Of a DNA stretch of 42,046 nt, positions 34,446-42,046 are shown in pieces. The position numbers were made by a program, and so were the translations under genes. The stretch's first letter is position 1. Each line of letters opens with the position of its first letter. Under the pieces are notes generated by a model. That model did no database searches. It worked only from the letters and a program-made list of their open reading frames with translations, and was not told the origin of the DNA. This stretch comes from Chloroflexota bacterium (GTDB lineage Bacteria; Chloroflexota; Anaerolineae; Anaerolineales; UBA4823), in the NCBI GenBank assembly GCA_012798185.1, contig JAAZNS010000037.1, forward strand, positions 1 through 42,046, read 5' to 3'.

Positions 34446-34450
34446 ACCCA

Positions 34451-35551
34451 TCAATACCTCAATACTCCCCCAATATGCTCATAATCAGCCAAGTTGAGGT
34501 CATCATGCAATACTTCGACCTCTCCGCCAGACTGTAACACATGCTTAACTGCCATTTCCACCACATCAGCTACTTTCTCAACAGTGCCACTGCATAGTGA
34601 ACAGGTTTGCGATAACCGGGAAGCAACATAACCACATTGCGTGCAGCGCTGACCGGCAACACGCAATCCTTCACGGATCAACAGCGTATGCACTCTGCCA
34701 TCGTGGACAGCTTTTAGAGTCTCTTCCATTCCTACCACACCCCCGCGTTTTTTAGCAGCATTGGTGATCACCGCATCGATTAATTTGGCTTCCCTGCGAT
34801 GCTCCGCCTCTAAACCGATTTCCATGGCTCTTTCTAAAATATCATCATGGCTGGCGGTCATGCTCATTGGGAAAGTTCCTATCACCAGACTTTGCCAGGT
34901 TTTAGGCAATTGAGAGCGAAACGCAGCAATATTATCATCGGTACCGCCGATTACAATACGGCGGACATTCTTCTCGGAGAAAAATTTCGCTGCATAATCT
35001 GCCGCTTCACGAATATTCCTGCCTGTTACTTCATCGACATAATTGGTCAACCCGGCTGTACCGCCGCGTCTGCCTTGGGCTTGAGAACCGCCGCCGCGTT
35101 TGGTACGCCGCACGCTTTCTCCCAAGACACCTTCCTGTTCGATCAATTCTCCAAGGTGGAAATAAAAAAATCGAGCGCCTTGTTTATCTACCAAAGCGAC
35201 GCCATATCCACCATAAGCATCCAGTATATCTACCAGCGGTTTTACATGCGGACGATCCCCAACCCGCACCCGACTGCGTAATGGAATTGCCAGTGAATAT
35301 ACCCGGAACCACGATGCCGGCGCACATGAAAACAAAGCCACACTGCGCCCGTTCCAGTCAAATTCATGATCGAAAAACCGTTCGACCATCTCACCATCCT
35401 CAGGCAGATTGGCTTCTTTTAGCATACTGCGCAGGCGCAACTTATGGGCATCAGCGCTCCCTTCAGATGGCTCGATATTCAAATACATACTGAGGACAGG
35501 TCCTTTCCCCTTAAATGCAAGCAATTCACGCAGATCGTTTTCAGTTAGCAT
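34451..35551 (-). CDS. bacterial eRF1/Vms1-like (baeRF/VLRF1-type) protein with zinc ribbon
   Basis: This 366-residue protein has a middle domain with VALVDKQGARFFYFHLGEL, then a basic glycine-rich loop RRTKRGGGSQAQGRRGG. Its GSQ (residues 155-157) corresponds to the catalytic loop of eRF1 (GGQ) and Vms1 (GSQ). A pelota/eRF1-like third domain follows (GMEETLKAVHDGRVHTLLI) with an inserted zinc ribbon C303, C306, C317, C320. Family members hydrolyse peptidyl-tRNA during ribosome quality control or are predicted to. GGAGG precedes the ATG. It sits between chaperone and protease genes. Confidence 0.82.
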   Translation of the reverse strand: MLTENDLRELLAFKGKGPVLSMYLNIEPSEGSADAHKLRLRSMLKEANLPEDGEMVERFFDHEFDWNGRSVALFSCAPASWFRVYSLAIPLRSRVRVGDRPHVKPLVDILDAYGGYGVALVDKQGARFFYFHLGELIEQEGVLGESVRRTKRGGGSQAQGRRGGTAGLTNYVDEVTGRNIREAADYAAKFFSEKNVRRIVIGGTDDNIAAFRSQLPKTWQSLVIGTFPMSMTASHDDILERAMEIGLEAEHRREAKLIDAVITNAAKKRGGVVGMEETLKAVHDGRVHTLLIREGLRVAGQRCTQCGYVASRLSQTCSLCSGTVEKVADVVEMAVKHVLQSGGEVEVLHDDLNLADYEHIGGVLRY

Positions 35552-35631
35552 CCAATTATCCTCCGTTTCATACTAAATAATAATATTTTTGGGTAAACCT
35601 TATACAAATAAATAAGCGAGTATGAACAGAT

Positions 35632-36564
35632 CTATTTCTTGCCAGCCAATTTCATGAACAATGCTTTTTGTTCCTGAGTTAATTCACGCGGAATGCGGAC
35701 ATTAACCCGTACGAATTGATCGCCGCGCTTGGAAGGGTTTTTTATCTGCGGCATTCCTTTTCCCGCCAGGCGGAAGGTTTGCCCGGGTTGAGTTCCCGGG
35801 GGAATTTTAAGCACGACCTCACCGCTCAAGGTGGGTACTTTCACTTCGCCACCCAAGACTGCTGTATATAAATCCACTTTAACTTCATTAAAAAGGTCGT
35901 CATTCTTACGCTCAATACCCGGAGAATCCTGAACATCGACGAGAATGATCAAATCACCTTTATGTCCATCCGGTGTTGAAACAGCATCTGTCATGCGGAC
36001 TTTCGTGCCAGAACGTGCCCCGGCTGGAATCTTCACTTCAAACCGTCTGCCATCCACTTCGATACGGCGCGTCGTTCCCTCGTAAGCTTCTTTCAGAGAA
36101 ATGCTGGTTCGATACTCGTAAGCAGGCTTTGGGGTTCGTGTGGTTGTCCTCGAACGAGGTATCGAGGTGCCCATATTTGGCATACCTCCGAAAATTCGGC
36201 GGAAAAATTCCGAAAAATCTCCCAAACCGCCGCCAAACAAATCGCCGATATCCCCTACTTCTACACGCACATTACCGCCGCCCGGATAGGTTGCCCATTC
36301 ATCCCAATTAAATCCACCTGGAGCACCGCGCTGCTGCCATTGGGTATACGAATCGCCCAATTGATCGTATCGAGCGCGTTTTTGCGGATCACTCAAAACC
36401 TGATAAGCTTCGTTTATCTCTTTAAACTTTTCTTCAGCCGGTTTATTATTCGGGTTACGATCCGGATGGTACTTTAAAGCCAATTTTCGGTATGCACGTT
36501 TGATTTCATCTTCACTTGCTTTTCTGTCTACACCTAATATTTTATAATAGTCTTTATAATCCAT
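35632..36564 (-). CDS. DnaJ/CbpA-type J-domain co-chaperone without zinc fingers
   Basis: This 310-residue Hsp40 has a J domain (1-70) with the Hsp70-activating HPD at 33-35 (LKYHPDRNP). A Gly/Phe-rich linker with GGGLGDFSEFFRRIFGG follows, then two C-terminal peptide-binding barrels (IKIPAGARSGTKVRM-like and LKIPPGTQPGQTFRLAGKGMP). No CxxCxGxG zinc repeats occur, so it is CbpA/DnaJ2-like. It ends 80 bases downstream of the eRF1-like start, same strand. A putative promoter lies about 80 bases upstream. Confidence 0.94.
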   Translation of the reverse strand: MDYKDYYKILGVDRKASEDEIKRAYRKLALKYHPDRNPNNKPAEEKFKEINEAYQVLSDPQKRARYDQLGDSYTQWQQRGAPGGFNWDEWATYPGGGNVRVEVGDIGDLFGGGLGDFSEFFRRIFGGMPNMGTSIPRSRTTTRTPKPAYEYRTSISLKEAYEGTTRRIEVDGRRFEVKIPAGARSGTKVRMTDAVSTPDGHKGDLIILVDVQDSPGIERKNDDLFNEVKVDLYTAVLGGEVKVPTLSGEVVLKIPPGTQPGQTFRLAGKGMPQIKNPSKRGDQFVRVNVRIPRELTQEQKALFMKLAGKK

Positions 36565-36644
36565 AAATGAATCTCGAATCTTATTGAAATTAAACCATCC
36601 AATTTCTAGGATAGTACAAATTAATGACTTGTATAGTAATTGAT

Positions 36645-36672
36645 TTTATGCATATAATTACACCAAAGTCAA
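36645..36672 (-). promoter_or_regulatory. putative promoter for the dnaJ-like gene
   Basis: On the minus strand TTGACT (36672-36667, five of six to -35) is followed after 16 bases by CATAAA (36650-36645, four of six to -10). The predicted leader is about 75 bases. No heat-shock operator is evident. Confidence 0.45.
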
Positions 36673-36730
36673 GCGAATTGGGTAACCTCTTATGGAATTC
36701 TAATTCTATCTCCCGTTTTTCACATAACCA

Positions 36731-36739
36731 TGCTATGAT
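36731..36739 (+). promoter_or_regulatory. putative extended -10 promoter giving a leaderless mRNA
   Basis: TGC-TATGAT (36731-36739) is an extended -10 motif; the expected start is at or next to the ATG at 36746. No Shine-Dalgarno precedes that ATG and no good -35 is seen, so the receiver-GAF gene may be transcribed as a leaderless message. Confidence 0.45.
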
Positions 36740-36745
36740 TATCCT

Positions 36746-37903
36746 ATGAATTACACAGCTGAGCGAATCCTGGTCGTTGAAAATAACCCGGAAATTGTCG
36801 ATGTCATTGCCAGACAGGCTTTACAGCCGTTAGGGTATCATGTAGAAATCGTTCATTCCGCGGCAACCGCAATTCAACAAGTTGCTCATTTTTTCCCCGA
36901 TGTGATCATCACCAATCTCGTTTTACCTGGGTTAAGCGGTAAAGATCTTCTGGTTGCTCTTTCATCTCAGGGATTGGAAACACCCGTCATTGTAATCTCT
37001 GAAAAAGGAAGAGAAGGGGAGGTCATTCAGGCTTTCCGCCTGGGCGCAACCGATTACCTCTATTGGCCGACGCGCGAAACCGAAATCGTTTCGGCGGTTG
37101 AAAGGGTGCTCAAGCAGGTGCGCACACGGCGGGATCGGGAAGATTTAGCTCAAACCTTGTATCAGACTAATCAGGAACTGCAAAAAAGGGTGAGGGAACT
37201 GACCACTATTTTTGCGATAGGCAAAGCGATCACCTCGATAACCGACCAATCCAGTTTGTACGAAAAAATTGTCGAAGGTGCCATCTATGTTGCCGAAGCA
37301 GATTGTGGATGGCTGTTATTGAAAAGCGACCAGGGCAAAGATTTTATCTTAACCGCCTCACGGAATATGCCGAAATCGATCACCGAAAAAACAAATCACC
37401 CCTGGGATGATGGGATCAGTGCGCTGGTGAGTATATCTGGCGAAATGCTCACCATCCACGGCGATCCATTGAAGCGGTTTAAAATTTCGCAGTTTGGCAA
37501 GTCTGCTTTGGTTGCTCCTCTCAAGGCTAATAAAACTGTAATTGGTTTATTGGTCATGGTGAGAAAAACAGCAAAACCATTCAGCCAGAGTACTCAAGAA
37601 TTAATCGAGGCTGTAGCGGATTATGCCTCAATCTCACTGATTAATTCACGATATTTTCGAGTGCTGGAAGAGCGGGTGCGAAATTCTCAATTAGCAGTCG
37701 AAGCCGCCCAAGCTAATGAGCATAAGAAAGATGAAAAGTTAGCGAATTTAAACTACCTGATCCTTCCCCAATTGAATGAATCTATGGAAATGGCTGCCTC
37801 ATTATTGATCGAAGGCGAAAACTTAGACGATAATCAGCGTGAAAAATTACACACACTGCAGGATAAACTTCAAAAAATTTCCGGTATATTACTGAATGAC
37901 TAA
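36746..37903 (+). CDS. degenerate receiver domain - GAF domain signalling protein
   Basis: This 385-residue soluble protein has a CheY-like receiver (about 5-125), a coiled linker, a GAF domain (about 165-305; ALVAPLKANKTVIGLLVMV) and a C-terminal helical tail. The receiver's phosphoacceptor Asp is replaced by Asn57 in DVIITNLVLPG and the conserved Lys by Trp107 in DYLYWP, so phosphorylation by the usual route is unlikely. It overlaps the histidine kinase gene by 8 bases and is probably co-expressed. It may sense a ligand through the GAF domain and act by binding its partner. Confidence 0.88.
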   Translation: MNYTAERILVVENNPEIVDVIARQALQPLGYHVEIVHSAATAIQQVAHFFPDVIITNLVLPGLSGKDLLVALSSQGLETPVIVISEKGREGEVIQAFRLGATDYLYWPTRETEIVSAVERVLKQVRTRRDREDLAQTLYQTNQELQKRVRELTTIFAIGKAITSITDQSSLYEKIVEGAIYVAEADCGWLLLKSDQGKDFILTASRNMPKSITEKTNHPWDDGISALVSISGEMLTIHGDPLKRFKISQFGKSALVAPLKANKTVIGLLVMVRKTAKPFSQSTQELIEAVADYASISLINSRYFRVLEERVRNSQLAVEAAQANEHKKDEKLANLNYLILPQLNESMEMAASLLIEGENLDDNQREKLHTLQDKLQKISGILLND

Positions 37904-39272
37904 ATCTCAGATATTAATACTCACATCGAATGATGAAATTGGGGAAAAACTCACGAACATATTACATCAAAATGAAGATTTTCACATCTCGCGGGTAAAT
38001 GATGTAATCAATCTCGAATCGGCAATAGCCAGCACTTCGCCGGATTTAATTATTTGGGATGGGCAGGATAATCTCACTGATCTCCCCCAGCTTTTGACGA
38101 ATTTCAACGACCACCACGCCGAAATCTCTGTCATCCTGCTGGGAAACGAACCGACTTATGCAATGGTTCTCAATGCACTACGCGGGGGGTGTGTGGATTA
38201 TCTTTGCCCGCCATTTATTGAAGAAGATGTTCTGAGCATCGTCAATAACAGTTTAAAGCGCAGCAGAAAATCGGAACAAAGTCAAATTATTCTCTCCCGG
38301 ATGACTGAAGGGATTATGGTTATTAATCCCGAAGGCAGGATGATCTTTATTAATCACGCAGCAAAACAGACCTTCGAGCTGGAAACAGGGAATTTAATTG
38401 GCAAACATTATAAAGAGATTCTCCACAACACCGATTTAATAGCGCTGCTCGAACCTTACCACACTGCCGAAAATTTACATGGGGAAATTTCGTTGTCAGA
38501 CGGCAGGGTTCTCAATTGCCAGGTAACAACGATTCCCGAAATTGGGTATTTAATTTCTTTACAAGAAATCACCCACCTCAAGGAATTGGACCGCATCAAG
38601 ACCGATTTTGTAAATGCTGTATCGCACGATCTGCGGTCTCCCTTGACCGCAATTTTAGGATATGTTGAATTGCTGGAACGGGTTGGAGAAGTCAATCCCC
38701 AGCAAAAAGAATTCATTCAACGCGTTCGTCTTAGTGTTCAATCGATCACTGCTCTGATCAACGATTTGCTTGATCTGGGCCGTATCGAAGCCGGCTTCGA
38801 TAGTCAAAAGGAAATTACACCTTTAGGCGCTATTGTGCGTTATTCACTAGAAGGATTATCCAACACTATTACCTCCCGGTCACAAGTTTTAGAGCTGGAT
38901 ATTCCTGCTGAAACACCATTTGTATTAGGCAATCCTGTTCGGCTAAGGCAAATGTGTTTTAATCTAATCAGTAACGCCATCAAATATGCCCCAATTGGCG
39001 GAAAAATACGCATTCAAATAAGTGCCACCGATGAACATGTCATCATGCAGGTTTCAGATAATGGACCGGGGATCGCACCTCAAGATCAACCCCATATTTT
39101 CGACCGATTCTATCGGGCAAGCAACCAGCCTGCCGACGCCTCGGGCACAGGGTTGGGTCTGGCAATCGTAAAATCGATTGTCGAAGATCATCAGGGGCGG
39201 GTATGGGTAGATTCTTTACTTGGGCATGGTTCTACATTTACCGTCGTTTTACCGATTGTTGAAAAGCCATAA
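37896..39272 (+). CDS. soluble histidine kinase with N-terminal receiver-like and PAS domains
   Basis: This 458-residue protein has a receiver-like domain (about 1-120), a PAS domain (about 130-230; MTEGIMVINPEGRMIFINHAAKQTFE), HisKA with phospho-His244 in VSHDLRSPLTAILGY, and an HATPase domain with NLISNAIKYAP, DNGPGIAP and GTGLGLAIVKSIV. The receiver keeps an Asp at position 55 but lacks the conserved Lys (DYLCPP, Pro105). No membrane segment is present, so it senses a cytosolic signal. No separate output response regulator is encoded next to it. Confidence 0.92.
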   Translation: MTKSQILILTSNDEIGEKLTNILHQNEDFHISRVNDVINLESAIASTSPDLIIWDGQDNLTDLPQLLTNFNDHHAEISVILLGNEPTYAMVLNALRGGCVDYLCPPFIEEDVLSIVNNSLKRSRKSEQSQIILSRMTEGIMVINPEGRMIFINHAAKQTFELETGNLIGKHYKEILHNTDLIALLEPYHTAENLHGEISLSDGRVLNCQVTTIPEIGYLISLQEITHLKELDRIKTDFVNAVSHDLRSPLTAILGYVELLERVGEVNPQQKEFIQRVRLSVQSITALINDLLDLGRIEAGFDSQKEITPLGAIVRYSLEGLSNTITSRSQVLELDIPAETPFVLGNPVRLRQMCFNLISNAIKYAPIGGKIRIQISATDEHVIMQVSDNGPGIAPQDQPHIFDRFYRASNQPADASGTGLGLAIVKSIVEDHQGRVWVDSLLGHGSTFTVVLPIVEKP

Positions 39273-39345
39273 TAACCCCCCAGATGGCAATTCTTAATAA
39301 TCCAAACAAGATAAATCGATTTAGCTGAATCGGCGTTTAAAAGTC

Positions 39346-39383
39346 GCCTCCGCCGGGGCGGTGAGGGAGAACCCGGCGGAGGC
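39346..39383 (+). ncRNA. GC-rich 12-bp hairpin, candidate leader RNA
   Basis: GCCTCCGCCGGG (39346-39357) and CCCGGCGGAGGC (39372-39383) are perfect inverted copies with a 14-base loop. An outer GGCG (39332) can pair with CGCC (39387). The left arm contains CCTCC, which could alternatively pair with GGAGG of the ribosome binding site at 39394-39398, giving two exclusive folds. No T-run follows on the plus strand. I cannot match it to a named RNA family. Confidence 0.45.
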
Positions 39384-39390
39384 ATTCGCC

Positions 39391-39430
39391 AAAGGAGGAA
39401 ACAGCGATGAGCATCAGGAGAGTATCCTGA
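39391..39430 (+). CDS. seven-codon ORF behind a near-perfect Shine-Dalgarno
   Basis: AAAGGAGG (39391-39398) is followed after 8 bases by ATG at 39407 and the codons for M-S-I-R-R-V-S, then TGA at 39428-39430. The ORF overlaps a 6-bp hairpin TCAGGA-gagta-TCCTGA (39414-39430), so ribosome passage would melt it. This is the arrangement of a leader peptide, but no plus-strand gene follows. It is called only as a candidate small ORF. Confidence 0.35.
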
Positions 39431-39515
39431 ATCCCGTTTTCTGCCCTATATCATACAATAGATTGTCATAACACGTCATTGTCAACCATCCTAGATGCTA
39501 TGTGATAATTCTCAC

Positions 39516-39532
39516 AATGTCATTATGACATT
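39516..39532. promoter_or_regulatory. 17-base palindrome
   Basis: AATGTCAT-T-ATGACATT is perfectly symmetric with 8-bp arms around one base, in an AT-rich stretch where TGTCAT-like words recur (for example near 39464 and 39475). It looks like a dimeric regulator site, but no gene start lies close by on either strand. Confidence 0.4.
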
Positions 39533-39904
39533 TTGGTATTAATTCGAGACAAGGATGCTCTCACTACCCCAATTAATTCTGTAACAGCTTGGTATGAATG
39601 CACTATAATATTGTGGTCAAAAAGAACCAGCAATATTCTCAAAAAACACTACCTTTGGCTAGGCTATGATAGTTATATATACAATGCACCAGCAGGCAGA
39701 CTTGTTACCCCGCCTGCTGATGACCAGGAATGGATTTTATTTTAAATTTCATCCCTACAGCAACAACCGCGATCATTCGTGATATGAATATGACGACAAA
39801 AGATGCACCTTCAATTACTTCAAATAAACATGAATAATGAAAACAGGAAGCATCATTACATACTGCTCCCTGCTCTCCAATCTATAGTCCTGAAAAATCT
39901 CTCT

Positions 39905-42046
39905 TTAGAAGCGCGATTTCTTTTGCCTCCGGCTGGCGATCATTTTTACCAATTCTGCTGCTAATGAAGGGATAATCAACAATGGCAACACCAATTCCCA
40001 CTGCGTCCAACCAAGAGGAGTGGTATTGAAAATCGGGTTCAAGAAAGGTACATATATAACTAGCAGAAGCAACACAAGAGAAGAGAATACCCCGAGATTC
40101 ATATTTCGATTACTAAATAAACCGATCTTCAAAACAGGATAGCGCTCCGACCGTGCAGTATACGCCCGCAGCAGCTCCGAAAATGACAAGGTTACAAATG
40201 CCATCGTTTCCCCAAATTCGGGCATTTCGGGGTGCATCCGTAACCCAACCAAATAAGCTGTTAACGTTACAGCAGTGATGGCAACAGTTTGCACAGCAAT
40301 ACCGGCTTGCATAAAACGATTAATGATTGGCTCGGATGGTGGGCGTGGCGGCTGGTCCATAATATCCGGGTCTCCTTTTTCGGTACCCAGTGCCAAGGCA
40401 GGAGCGCCATCGGTAATCAGGTTCAGCCACAATAATTGAATCGCTGTAAGTGGCGAGGTTTTTGATAACAATGTGCCCAGGAAGATAATCGCAATTTCAG
40501 CTAGGTTACAGGAGATCAAATAATAGACAAATTTGCGGATATTACTATAAATTATTCTCCCCTGTTCAACTGCAGAAACAATACTGGCATAATTATCGTC
40601 GGTCAGTACCATATCTGCACTCTCTTTAGCCACGTCGGTGCCGGTGATGCCCATTGCTATGCCGATATCAGCCCGCTTAATCGAGGGGGCATCATTGACT
40701 CCATCGCCGGTCATTGCAACCACCTCACCGCTTTCACGCAAAGCCTCAACAATACGCAGTTTGTGCTCCGGTGAGACTCGGGCAAATACATCGGTAAAGG
40801 CAACTTGTTTGATCAGCTCTGCGTCATCCATGTTATCCACATCAGCGCCAGTAAGGACCTGGTGACCGGGATTCAATAAACCAATCGATTCAGCAATCGC
40901 TCTGGCGGTATTGGGGTAATCACCAGTGATCATGATCGTGCGGATACCAGCGGCGGCAGCTTTTGCAAGGGCTGGGGTAGCCTCTAGACGCGGGGGATCG
41001 ATCATCCCAATCAAACCGACAAAAACCAGCTCTCTCTCTATGGTCTCTGCATTTGAATCACTGGGTAATTCAGGAATAATGCGGTATGCCAAACCCAACA
41101 CGCGCAAAGCATCTTGAGTCATCAAATCATTGGCAGATAAGATTTGCATTCGCCGGTTTTCATCTAATGGGCGGGGAATATCATCCATTCCCTGATAATA
41201 ACTGCACAATTCAAGCACCATATCCGGCGCCCCTTTTTCTAAAACCACATATCCCTGAGGCAGGGCTCTATTATCATCAAATGGCGAAATATCTTCCGCC
41301 TGCGGATTATGTAAACCATGAATTGTTACCATCCGTTTACGTACGGCATCGAAGGGAATTTCCTGCAGGCGAGGGTAAGCCCGATTCAATTCAGCCATAT
41401 TAGCGCCTGCTTTAATGGCAGCTACGATCATCGCTCCTTCGGTTGGATCACCTACCATACGATAAGAAGATTTTCCGTTCTCGCCTTGGATGATTTCGAG
41501 ATCAGCGTCATTATTGAGTGCTGCAACCCATAATGCAGTTTGGGCAGCCTGGAAATCTGTCAGTTTAACCGATTTCTTATCGACCAGAAATTCACCTTGG
41601 GGTAAATAACCGCTGCCGGTAACATCAATAAATTGGCCATCCACCCACAATCGGGTAACGGTCATTTCATTTTGAGTCAAGGTGCCTGTTTTATCTGAGC
41701 AGATCACCGTGGCAGAACCCAACGTTTCCACCGAAGATAACCGGCGGATGAGCGCATGACGCTTGATCATTTCGCGCATGCCTAATGCCAGGCTAATCGT
41801 AACGACTGCCGGCAACCCTTCAGGGACAGCGGCGATCGCCAGACTAACGGCAACCATGAACATTTCCAAGGGATTATTCCCGCTTATCAGCCCTTCCACG
41901 AACACTAAAGCGCATACTGCCAAAGCCGCCCAACCCAAAGTTTTCCCAAGCTGATCGAGCCGTTTCTGTAATGGCGTAGGTTCGTTTTCCACCGATTGAA
42001 GCATCTCTGCAATGAGACCGATTTGGGTGTACATACCTGTAGCGAC
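39905..42046 (-). CDS. calcium-type P-type ATPase (P2A), N-terminus beyond window
   Basis: The frame is open to the right edge (714 codons); the first residues VATGMYTQIG match an internal segment of the actuator/M3 region, so the true start lies outside the window. Visible parts are M4 PEGLPAVVTISLALG (calcium site), phosphorylation motif SDKTGTLTQNEMTV, nucleotide-domain KGAPDMVLE, TGDYPNTARAIA, hinge TGDGVNDAPSIKRADIG, and C-terminal M5-M10 with NLITDGAPALALG. This pattern is that of SERCA/PMR1-like P2A pumps exporting Ca2+ (or Mn2+). It is transcribed towards the signalling genes. Confidence 0.94.
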   Translation of the reverse strand, partial: VATGMYTQIGLIAEMLQSVENEPTPLQKRLDQLGKTLGWAALAVCALVFVEGLISGNNPLEMFMVAVSLAIAAVPEGLPAVVTISLALGMREMIKRHALIRRLSSVETLGSATVICSDKTGTLTQNEMTVTRLWVDGQFIDVTGSGYLPQGEFLVDKKSVKLTDFQAAQTALWVAALNNDADLEIIQGENGKSSYRMVGDPTEGAMIVAAIKAGANMAELNRAYPRLQEIPFDAVRKRMVTIHGLHNPQAEDISPFDDNRALPQGYVVLEKGAPDMVLELCSYYQGMDDIPRPLDENRRMQILSANDLMTQDALRVLGLAYRIIPELPSDSNAETIERELVFVGLIGMIDPPRLEATPALAKAAAAGIRTIMITGDYPNTARAIAESIGLLNPGHQVLTGADVDNMDDAELIKQVAFTDVFARVSPEHKLRIVEALRESGEVVAMTGDGVNDAPSIKRADIGIAMGITGTDVAKESADMVLTDDNYASIVSAVEQGRIIYSNIRKFVYYLISCNLAEIAIIFLGTLLSKTSPLTAIQLLWLNLITDGAPALALGTEKGDPDIMDQPPRPPSEPIINRFMQAGIAVQTVAITAVTLTAYLVGLRMHPEMPEFGETMAFVTLSFSELLRAYTARSERYPVLKIGLFSNRNMNLGVFSSLVLLLLVIYVPFLNPIFNTTPLGWTQWELVLPLLIIPSLAAELVKMIASRRQKKSRF

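Larger units (their letters stand above)
39273..39904. other. 632-base convergent gap with structured elements, no confident protein gene
   Basis: The gap separates the histidine kinase (plus) from the P-type ATPase (minus). It holds a GC-rich 12-bp hairpin, a strong ribosome binding site with a seven-codon ORF, an 8-bp-arm palindrome (39516-39532) and an 8-bp inverted repeat CAGCAGGC/GCCTGCTG (39690-39719). A 70-codon frame starting with TTG at 39533 lacks a ribosome site and family features and is not called. A lone TATAAT occurs near 39602. Confidence 0.6.

Noticed and set aside
39346..39433. Glycine riboswitch
   Set aside because: GGGAGAACCC and CGCCAAAGGAGGAAAC resemble glycine-aptamer words, but the required 3' CUCUCAGGCA...GGAC segment is missing and no glycine gene follows.
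39533..39745. 70-codon frame starting with TTG
   Set aside because: No Shine-Dalgarno, no recognisable domain, and it begins directly at the end of a palindrome; composition looks non-coding.
1..42046. Mobile elements, CRISPR arrays, tRNA or rRNA genes
   Set aside because: No transposase or integrase motifs, no regularly spaced repeats and no tRNA-like cloverleaf sequences were seen on either strand.

Overview
The window looks like chromosomal DNA of an anaerobic, moderate-GC bacterium. The mix of tungstopterin aldehyde:ferredoxin oxidoreductase (AOR) family enzymes, ECF importers, a CUT1 sugar importer, a bacterial eRF1-like protein and soluble receiver/GAF and receiver/PAS signalling proteins suggests Chloroflexota (Anaerolineae-like). 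That placement is inference; no rRNA or marker gene is present. No tRNA, rRNA, CRISPR array, transposase or integrase was seen.

Region 1 (1-22169, all minus strand) is an unbroken array of catabolic and transport genes, mostly separated by a few bases or overlapping by 4-8 bases. In transcription order it holds: an MtaD-like amidohydrolase/deaminase; ECF module 2 (EcfT, a fused double EcfA, an S component); a GlcD-GlpC-type FAD/Fe-S oxidoreductase; a second, closely related S component; a carbohydrate block (PfkB kinase, zinc alcohol dehydrogenase, class I aldolase, FGGY kinase, SorC-family regulator); a lipoprotein with a molybdopterin-oxidoreductase-like fold; ECF module 1 (EcfA1, EcfA2, EcfT, S component); an ADP-ribosylglycohydrolase-family protein; a TIM-barrel epimerase-like protein; and a CUT1 ABC importer whose solute-binding protein runs off the left edge.

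Region 2 (22170-31170, plus strand) starts at a divergent control region with a near-consensus promoter. It encodes an XRE-cupin regulator, then a tightly coupled set: AOR1, hydantoinase/dihydropyrimidinase, polyferredoxin, AOR2, MoaD-like protein and SsnA-like amidohydrolase, followed by a methyltransferase. Four successive junctions are 4-base ATGA overlaps. This is the best candidate for an undescribed system: a tungsten-enzyme route for ring reduction or opening of a purine-, pyrimidine- or hydantoin-like compound. The ECF importers and the MtaD-like deaminase across the divergent promoter may supply and pre-process its substrate.

Region 3 (31171-36564) is a proteostasis neighbourhood: Hsp20, rhomboid protease, SDH/ClpP-fold membrane protease, a membrane coiled-coil protein, an eRF1/Vms1-like protein and a DnaJ/CbpA co-chaperone. 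A strong hairpin terminator follows hsp20, and a long hairpin separates the convergent genes.

Region 4 (36746-42046) holds two overlapping signalling genes with degenerate receiver domains (receiver-GAF, then receiver-PAS-histidine kinase). A 632-base convergent gap follows, with a 12-bp GC-rich hairpin, a seven-codon ORF behind a very strong ribosome binding site, and a palindrome. A calcium-type P-ATPase runs off the right edge. All functional calls come from motifs and remembered family knowledge; no database search was run.
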